Below, piece by piece: positions 57,211-64,000 of a stretch of 64,000 nt of DNA. Each line of letters begins with the position of its first letter. The first letter of the stretch is position 1. The DNA is taken from contig NC_061514.1 of the NCBI RefSeq assembly GCF_022539505.1, forward strand, positions 341,480,644 through 341,544,643. The letters run 5' to 3'. The DNA is from Lolium rigidum (Eukaryota; Streptophyta; Magnoliopsida; Poales; Poaceae). The notes beneath the pieces were generated by a model. That model did not search any database. It was not told the origin of the DNA and saw nothing but the letters and a program-made list of their open reading frames with translations. Both the position numbers and the translations under genes were made by a program.

Positions 57211-58430
57211 ACGGGTTTTTTTTTTTGAAGAAAAGGCAAAAGGTTTGCCTTATTTCATGGGAACCAAGTTTGAGTTTAGTCTTACAGCCACACCGAGGGC
57301 CAAAAATTGTACTCTCCCGCAGTGAAAATACCCAAATGTTTAGCACCGGCAAGAACACAAGTCCTAGCTTCCGACTTGATACGATCGAAGATGATGGTTT
57401 TCATGGTGTCTACATACTTGAACGTTCTTGTGTTTTGTTCATTCCAAATTTCCCATGAAACCAACATGAAGAGGGTGTCCATAGCTTTCCTTCTACCCCG
57501 ACGAGAAAGCACAATCGAGGTCCACCAGAGCTTGACATTGTCAAACCCACCCCAGGAAGAGGGGTCGAAGTCATGTATGTGAAGCCACTCCTTGACCATC
57601 TTCCAAAGCCGGATAGAGAAGCGACACTTGAAGAGTAGGTGGGAGGTTGTCTCGTCGTGGCATCGACAAAGTGGGAACACTCTCCCATTGGGCTAGCCCC
57701 GCTTCGCAAGGAGGTCAGATGTCCAGACACGGTTTTGGATGATAAGCCAAGAGAAGAGCTTGCATTTATGGGGAGCCCAAGACTTCCAAACAATGGAGTC
57801 CATGCTTGAGTGAATAGTCAGGCGAACTAAGCCTTGTCACCAGTTGATTTCCTAACATTCTAGATCTTTCTCTTGGGTAGGGCAAAGATGGTGGGGAAAT
57901 GCACTTGGGGATGAGGCCATCCACCCAAGGGTCATGCCAAAAACTCGCTCTATTACCATCCCCAATGGCGACCTTGGTCAGCGCGTGGAAGAGCACATAT
58001 CATCATCATTGCAATGGTTTTCCATCCCAACCCAAGGCTTCTCCAGTGACGTCCAAGCTTGCCAAGGCCACCGGAGGCGTAAGGCCCTCCCAAATTTCTC
58101 CATGTTGAGGATGCCAAGGCCACCAATGGAGGTGGGGTGGCAAACCGCAGTCAAGTTGACCTTGCACTTCCCGTCGGTCGCATTATCGAAACCCGCCCAT
58201 AAGAAACTCTGAATGATCTTGGTGATAGCTTGGAGCGGCTCCACTAGGACATGAAGGGCCGTGAGAGGGTAGATCACTTGCGAGGTGAGAACCGACTTGA
58301 CCAGAGCCTTTCGATCGGTGATGCTGAAATATCTCCCATGCAAGGGAGCAAGACAGGCCACCACCTTAGCCTCGGTGTACTGAAATACATCAGGGGAGTC
58401 AGACAGCTGCACCATATCCACTCTAGCCCA
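57211..58430 (-). pseudogene. LINE (L1-type) ORF2, C-terminal remnant
   Basis: On the minus strand, successive frames give the C-terminal part of a plant LINE reverse transcriptase: GRYFSITDRKALVKSVLTSQ and the SFLWAG--NATDGKCKVNL segment (58420-57980); IGDGNRASFWHDPWVDG (about 57970-57920); then the RT zinc-binding region with CRCHDETTSHLLFKCRFSIRLW (about 57670-57600). The tail follows to about 57285, with a T-run on the plus strand at 57211-57221 that would be the poly(A) tail. At least two frame changes and a stop between domains make it a 5'-truncated dead copy. Confidence 0.8.
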
Positions 58431-58447
58431 AAGTTATAGGAATTGAT

Positions 58448-58800
58448 AATTCCTCCTCATTTGAGATCCTAGCAATACTTCGGAACCATCTTCCATTGCA
58501 CAAAGCTTCAACGATTGTTATATTGTTTCTCTTTATCAAATTGAATATGAAGGATGTGGAGCGGGCATTTGGTGTGATGCAATCTCGCTGGGCTATAGTT
58601 CGGCACCCTGCTAGGACATGGAGCAATTGCACAATGTGAAAGGTCATGAGTGCTTGTGTGATCATGCACAACAAAATCATTGAGGAGGAGCGTGATGAGA
58701 GCATGTTTGACCAAGGCTGTGAATACCAGGGTGAGAATGTTGCGACCGAGCCCGAACCACCGACAGACTTAGTAGATTTCAGTTGTGCAGAATGAAATGT
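58448..58800 (+). pseudogene. PIF/Harbinger transposase, C-terminal fragment
   Basis: From about 58550 the plus strand reads MKDVERAFGVMQSRWAIVRH, a strongly conserved block of plant PIF/Harbinger transposases (DDE_Tnp_4 / plant transposon protein family). A TGA follows where the family usually has Trp, and the frame continues VMSACVIMHNKIIEEERDES, another family block containing the HN--IE motif. It ends near 58794 with a TGA. Only the end of the catalytic domain is present. Confidence 0.75.
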
Positions 58801-59104
58801 GTGACAGAGCAACTCACCTCCGAGTGAACATGTGGACTCACTTGAAAACAACTAGTCGACTAGTATTTATTTGATTTTCATTCCAATGATTATCATTTGT
58901 ATAATAAACTTTGTCCTGTGACTTTATATTTGTTTTATGAACTTGTTGCTACCATTGCGTAGAATCGTCTCGAAATCAACATATGACTCGGACTCGGACT
59001 CGGAGAGGTCTCGGCGTTCCCCAACCGCGTACAGCGTACTTGTTGTATTCCAAATCCGATCCGTCGATCAACAGCTCTATTCTCGAGTGTCAAGAAAGAA
59101 AAAA

Positions 59105-60580
59105 GGAATTGCCTAGGTATCAGGTGACTGAGAAAATGCTACGTCTCAGTCGACGTTCCAACTCCCAAGCTAGCAAGAACACAATTGCCTCCTTTGTTTT
59201 AGCGTACGCACCGGTACGTACACCACCCCACTTGTTTTCTTTCTTGTTTCTTCAGCCAGCTACATCTTCTCCACGTTAGATTGCTTTGTGGAACACATTG
59301 TCAGCCAGCAGGCTTTGACCGGTGTGGCCTGTGTAGCGTCTGTTACGTACGAGAGTTATGCCAGAAAAAAATGATGGAATGTAAGTTGCTAGTTGCACTT
59401 TTTTAGAATAATACGAAAATTTGTTGGAGTTGCATATTTTCCGCGAAAAGTGCAACTTATATGAAAAATTGGAGACTAATTGCACCTTTCTAGAGGAAAA
59501 GTGCAACTAGTATTAAAAACCGGTCGGAGTTGCATATTTTTAGTGAAAAGTGCAGCTCATATCAAACACCGATTAATAGTTGCACATTTCATGAGAAAAA
59601 TGCAACTTATATCGACCACAGGTTGCTTGTTGCATATTTTTGAAGAAAAGTGCAACTCATACTAAAATCAGTGGGAGTTGCACATTTTTTGAAGAAAGCG
59701 CAACTCATGTCGGACATCGGTTGCTACTTGCACATTTCATATTAAAAGTGCAACTTGTATCGAAAATCAATTGCTAGTTGCACATTTCTTAAGAAAAAGC
59801 GCAATTCATGTTAAAAACCGAACGAGTTGCATATTTCTTGAGAAAAAGTGCAACTCGTGTTAAAGTTCAAACGGAATTGCACATTTCTGGAGAAAAGTGC
59901 AACTCGTGTTAAAGCTCAGACGGAATTACACACTTCTGGAGAAAAGTGCAACTCGTGGTAAAGCTCAAATGGAATTGCACATTTCTGGAGAAAAGTGCAA
60001 TATGTGTTAAAAATCGGACGGAGTTGCATATTTCTTGAGGAAAAAATGCATCTCATATTAAATCTCAAACGGAGTTGCCCATTTTCTAGAGAAAAGTGAA
60101 ACTCGTGTCGAAACTTTGCTGCTAGTTGCACATAATCTAGTCGCTCATGTCAAAATGATTGTAGTTGCAAATATGTTAGGGAAAGTCAAGTTGTTTTAAA
60201 AACCAGTAATTACACATCTCACGAGAATATTGCAACCATACAAAAAAATATACAGGAAAATAAATAAATAAAAGATGGCAGAATGGGGAAAAACATAAAA
60301 TCGATGTTTTAAAAAACAAAGAAAATAAACAAAGTTTCTGTTCTAATTATTTATATGCACTGTATTGGCTAGTGGCATATTGAGTCTTCTGTCCCACTGG
60401 TCTTGAACTGTTGGAAGGGTCTGCGCTAACCACCGTCGTCTCTGGTTTAAATCCCAACGGCAGCACACTTTTTCTTTTCTTTTCTCCTGCCCAGCACCAC
60501 GAATCTCCACGAAAATCTGACGGCCCTTAGGTCGACTGAGACTTGAGAAGTTCTCAGTCGCCTGATGACTAGCAAATCCG
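59105..60580. mobile_element. MULE-like non-autonomous element with hairpin array
   Basis: The ends are imperfect inverted repeats: the left has TAGGTATCAGGTGACTGAGA, then CTACGTCTCAGTCGAC; the right, inverted, has TAGTCATCAGGCGACTGAGA, then AAGTCTCAGTCGAC. Each end can itself fold (CTGAGA...TCTCAG). A 9-bp direct repeat AAGAAAAAA flanks it (59096-59104 and 60581-60589), the length expected for Mutator-like elements, although it is low-complexity. No transposase. It ends 146 bp upstream of the F-box start codon. Confidence 0.7.
59391..60195. repeat. Array of about 15 hairpin units, 50-bp period
   Basis: The motif GTTGCA(C/T)ATTT...AGAAAAGTGCAAC recurs with starts near 59429, 59479, 59529, 59578, 59628, 59676, 59727, 59777, 59825, 59876, 59925, 59973, 60023 and 60072. 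Each unit is an inverted repeat of about 12 bp with a 4-8-nt loop, separated by about 22 bp of variable spacer. Units are diverged from one another. Confidence 0.85.
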
Positions 60581-60726
60581 AAGAAAAAAGGCTCTGCTCC
60601 CGCGTCCGGATCGAATTCCATTTGACGAACATCAAACAAATGCCGCTAAATTTCCGATCCGCCTATTTAGTCACAGAGTAGCCCGCCGCCCCCACGCTAA
60701 AACAGCAATCTAAACTTCTTCGAGGA

Positions 60727-62280
60727 ATGGCTCGGAAGGATCTGCCCCCTCGCCGGCGGCAGCGCGATGAGGAGGACCGCCTTACTGCCCTCCCCGACGA
60801 TATGCTCCTCCACATCCTGGGCCGTCTCGACACCCGCTGCGCGCTTGGGGCGGGGACGCTCTCCAGGCGCTGCGCCCACGTCCTCCGGGAGCTCCCCGTC
60901 CTGGATCTCAAGGTCACCGATGCGCTGCCACCGCGCTACCGTGGGATCCTCGCCCTTCGCCGAGAAGCAAGTGGGCCGTTCTTCCTGCCCGAGTCTCGCC
61001 GGAGGCTGATCGCCATCGCGGCACGGTACGAGCGCCGCGCCATGCGCGCCATGGCCGCCTCTGTCAAGGGCCTCCTCCTGACTCACCGGCGGCGGCGCGT
61101 GCAGAGGCTGTCGCTGCAGGTTTTCGCCTACAGCAGCAGCGCGGCCTGCATCAACCGCTAGATCGTGGACGCGGTCGATTCCTGGGGCGTCCGGGACCTC
61201 GAGCTTGTCGCCACGCCGCCTACGAGTCCTATCGGCCGCCCGCCGCCGGTGTACAGACTCCCCCGTGGACGCATCAGCAGAAAGCCGGGCGCATCTCGGC
61301 TGCAAAGCCTCAAGCTTGCCAACTGCTTGCCCCCGCCGCTTCAGGGGTTCGCCGCGCTCGCCAGGCTCGTCCTGCAGGACCTGCCGGACACCACGCCCGC
61401 GGCCGTCTACGAGGGCGTGGTCACCGCCTGCCCGCAGCTGCAAGTTCTGCACCTCTTGTCCTGCTCTTTGGAAAGAGGAACCAGTATGGCGGTATTCGAC
61501 GCCCCCATGTCAGAAATTAGGGAGCTCGTCATCGACGGCCACATCATGGCCGTCGAGCTCCGCTCTCTCCCCAAGCTTGAGAGCCTGGCCACCTTGCGCG
61601 CGTCTGTGTTCTTGCGCTCCGCCACCGCCGCCCCGCGCCTTGCCAATGTGAGCTTCGTCTTCTCTGTTGGCCGACTGGAAGGGCACCAATTAGCTGGTCT
61701 ATGTTGCATGAAGCGGAACCACATTGTCAACATGCTCACCGGATTCTTCAAACATGCCGTCAGCATGACGGATCTTGTCCTGCGGTTCACAGGGCCAGAC
61801 ATGTGGATTGCGCCTTCCAAGAATCCTTTTTCCCTCATGTCCAATTTGAGGAGGCTACTGGTTGCAGATGTGCCTTCCTCCTGGGATGTCTCGTGGCCCC
61901 GCCTCCTCATCGAGGCAGCGCCATTGCTTGAGAGCCTGTATGTACATGTCCCCAGATGCGAGGAGGACGACGAGCACACATGTCAGGAGATAGTGCCCTC
62001 TACGTCCTCTACACGGTGGCGCCACCGCCATTTGAAGGAGCTGGTGGTCATTGGCTTTCACACAACAGACAGACACCTTCTTCGCCTTGTCAGTTTCACC
62101 GTACAAGTATCCATGGTGCTGCGCCGTGTCGCTCTGTACAAGCATGGACATGTGGAGGAGAAGGGGCGCTGTAACTGGGAGGTGGTGAGCCATCATTGCA
62201 CCTGGACCAACCAAGAGAAACTTACGCTTCTGGACGGAATTTGCTCTTCAACAGCCTCACTTGAAGTGGAGTTTGATTGA
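60727..62280 (+). pseudogene. F-box/LRR protein gene with one in-frame stop
   Basis: ATG at 60727 starts MARKDLPPRRRQRDEEDRL, followed by an F-box at residues 18-57 (LTALPDDMLLHILGRLDTRC...LSRRCAHVLRELPVLDL). The frame meets TAG at 61159-61161 (codon 145). It then stays open in the same frame to TGA at 62278, encoding LRR-like segments (LQSLKLANCLPPP, ELVIDGHIMAVELRSLPKLE, LESLYVHVPRCEEDD) and a C-terminal domain resembling FBD tails (HLKELVVIGFHTTDRHLLRL). The whole is 518 codons, normal for grass F-box/LRR proteins, which recruit substrates to SCF ubiquitin ligases. With a single lesion and no intron evident, this is a recent nonsense allele or a sequencing error. Confidence 0.85.
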
Positions 62281-62481
62281 ATTCAGTTTCTGTATTGTAG
62301 TATGTAATGTATCTTCAGTTATGATGCCTCTGGGCGTGAATCATACTCTTTGAGATCCAATGATCATATATTGATGATGTGATCCGACCTATGGCCAAAA
62401 AAAGGCTCCCCATAGTCAGTTTGTATGTAAGCACAGAAACAATTTATTTTTTGTTTGTGAATGCACAACCAATTCTTATAC
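62281..62481 (+). other. 3' flank of the F-box gene
   Basis: Short AT-rich stretch with plausible 3' UTR composition (tgtattgtagtatgtaatgtatc). I see no certain polyadenylation signal and no other gene. Confidence 0.4.
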
Positions 62482-63574
62482 GGCTCTATTTGGATGTTTG
62501 TATTGGTAGGCTTGGCATTGCATTCGTTGTAATATCAACATCCCAGGATATTGGCATTGAGATCAATACCAATATTTCTTTTGTTTGGATGTTTAGATAT
62601 TTGGTACCTAGAATTGGTACCTAGTTGAATGCCAAATCCTGTTTGGATGGTCAGAATGATGTATTGCATTTGTATGGGAGAATGATCATGATACATGTTT
62701 GCAAACGATTTCTTGTGTAAGTTTTGAATATATTTAATTATATGACATAATTATTAATAAAAAGGAAATAAAATATTATATAAAATTGTCACGCCATCTT
62801 ATAACTTGAAACAAACATGGAAAATGCAGTGAATGTAAGTTAATAGGGGCAGCCGAATTCTTCAAAATATGATAGCAATAACATAATAACAAGTGCCCTG
62901 CATAATCCATCAAGTCTCATCCAAAAGGTTCACCACAGATTAGTCTCATAGGCAATATTACAACTTAGAAGTTCTTAGGATAGCTAGCACAAATAGAAGG
63001 TTCTGGAATCACGCGCATAGATGGGGGCAGGGGATACGGAGGGCAGTCTCCGGTGGTCCATGGCAGCAGGAGGGGCGGGAAGGTGCACGCTCAGCTGCGC
63101 TCAACACTAGGGGGCGCATCAGGGTGGGACTGGAGCTCGCCGCCATCCTGCTCGGAGAAGGAGCTCTACCGATCTGCAGCGGCAAATACGTGAGATGCAG
63201 CAGCGGGAATGGGTTGGGGAAGGGAGGACGAGGTGGAGGGAAGGGCGCCGGTGGACGGCGGAGGAGAAAGAGAGGAGGCGGAGGGATTCGGACTTGCGCC
63301 GCCGCTCGATTTGGCTGGTGCGGCCTCGACGCTAGGGTCTGGGCTCGGGTCGGGGTAGAAAATAGCTTCGCTCGCTCGAATACATGGAGATGTCGAGGCT
63401 AGAGGCTGGTCATTCGGGAGGAGTCTAGCGAAGCGTTAATCGGGCCAGGCAATATTGAGCCCAAATGCCAAGCCCGAATGCCAAGGACAGCCAAAGGCCT
63501 CAAATTGAGGTATTCGGGCTTCCAATACCCCAATATCCAATACCTAGCCTCAATACAAACATCCAAACGGTGCC
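62482..63574. mobile_element. Foldback element, Tourist/PIF-like
   Basis: The termini are inverted: the left GGCTCTATTTGGATGTTTGT and the right, inverted, GGCACCGTTTGGATGTTTGT, both followed by ATTG and further TTGGCATT/GGTATTGG motifs. The trinucleotide TAC flanks both ends (62479-62481 and 63575-63577). The 3-bp duplication and G-rich TTTGGATG ends fit PIF/Harbinger or Tourist elements, although those usually duplicate TAA or TTA. The interior has an AT-rich left half and a GC-rich right half (63010-63420) with no recognised protein. Confidence 0.6.
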
Positions 63575-63577
63575 TAC

Positions 63578-64000
63578 TAGAAATTCATATTACTTGAGAA
63601 TAAGATCCATTTATTTTTTGTTTTTCAGAAAACCTGCAGTGTGCTTGGCTGGAGGGGAAAAGAATCATTTGACTAGCATGTTAACAGCTTTCTCGCTAGC
63701 TAAATGATGTCCATGCTCAAAAAGATTGTTTCTTGAATTTTTGCATATACATGGTCTTTTAAATTTGAAACAAAGCCACACTAATTTTGTTGAAAAATCA
63801 CACGCGAGATGTTACAAGGTTTTCTTGGTGTTTGCTATGAATTTTTCTTTCTCTTGGATTTATCGATATTGCATATGTGTTTCCAAATTGCAATAAACTC
63901 ATAAGAATTTTGTTGTAAAAACGCACAGCAAATGTTGTAAGATTTTCTAAGTGATCTATTACAAACATGTATGTTTCTTAATATGTTGTAAACACATGAT
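63578..64000. other. Unassigned AT-rich sequence
   Basis: No gene or transposon ends are seen. Motifs of the type TTTTGTTG-AAAA-C-CACG near 63786 and 63910 repeat loosely, suggesting a diverged short direct repeat. Confidence 0.35.

Noticed and set aside
58423..58851. Minus-strand ORF of 142 codons
   Set aside because: It is the antisense shadow of the PIF/Harbinger transposase fragment, whose plus-strand frame has the KDVERAFGV and ACVIMHN blocks.
59391..60195. CRISPR-like array (repeats with variable spacers at constant period)
   Set aside because: The setting is a plant nuclear genome, the repeats are diverged and each is a hairpin, there are no cas genes, and the array lies between transposon inverted ends.
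63124..63402. Gly/Arg-rich ORF of 92 codons as a gene
   Set aside because: It lies inside the foldback element in GC-rich sequence, is low in complexity and shows no known motif.

Overview
This window is intergenic plant DNA, almost certainly from a Pooideae grass (Triticeae or Poeae type). The evidence is nested Athila-type Gypsy and SIRE-type Copia LTR retrotransposons, Stowaway, MULE-like and PIF/Harbinger-like DNA transposons, an L1-type LINE remnant, and a monocot-style F-box/LRR gene. The LTR starts TGATACGTC and the Asp-tRNA-type primer sites (TGGCGCCGTTGCCGGGGA) fit grass Gypsy families. There are no prokaryotic features.

Layout. (1) 1-1458: left flank, with a LINE ORF1-like (DUF4283-type) N-terminus running off the left edge on the minus strand. 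(2) 1459-47466: one 46-kb nested cluster that resolves completely by target-site duplications (TSDs). The outer element is an autonomous-type Gypsy, A1 (TSD GGCAG). Into it went B1 (non-autonomous Gypsy in its 5' LTR, TSD GGGAG), C1 (minus-strand gag-only Copia in its integrase, TSD CTAGA), A2 (a second copy of A inserted just 3' of pol, TSD GCTTT) and B2 (non-autonomous Gypsy in its 3' noncoding region, TSD GTTAT). One LTR of C1 carries an 832-bp MULE-type MITE (TSD CCGGGAGGT). (3) 47472-49209: right flank with a 236-bp Stowaway MITE. (4) 49210-55342: a third non-autonomous Gypsy, D, on the minus strand (TSD CTCGT). (5) 55348-60580: AT-rich DNA, a MITE-like remnant, a LINE ORF2 3' remnant, a PIF/Harbinger transposase fragment and a 1.5-kb MULE-like element with a regular array of about 50-bp hairpin units. 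(6) 60727-62280: an F-box/LRR gene split by one in-frame TAG. (7) 62482-63574: a foldback (Tourist/PIF-like) element, then unassigned sequence.

How the parts relate. A1 and A2 carry gag, protease, RT, RNase H and integrase, all interrupted by frameshifts or stops, plus an extra ORF after pol. B1, B2 and D have no gag-pol. They share with A the LTR start, the primer site type, the polypurine tract and parts of the 3' noncoding region, so they are probably mobilised in trans by A-type machinery (inference). In the gag position they instead carry a conserved acidic ORF of about 250 codons with a hydrophobic C-terminal part. That ORF, plus conserved hairpins in the 3' noncoding modules (one with compensatory base changes), is the most interesting undescribed content. 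Many differences between LTR copies are CAG/CGAG or CTG/CTCG toggles, which may be sequencing or assembly error at methylated CHG sites. Some apparent frameshifts should therefore be treated with caution.
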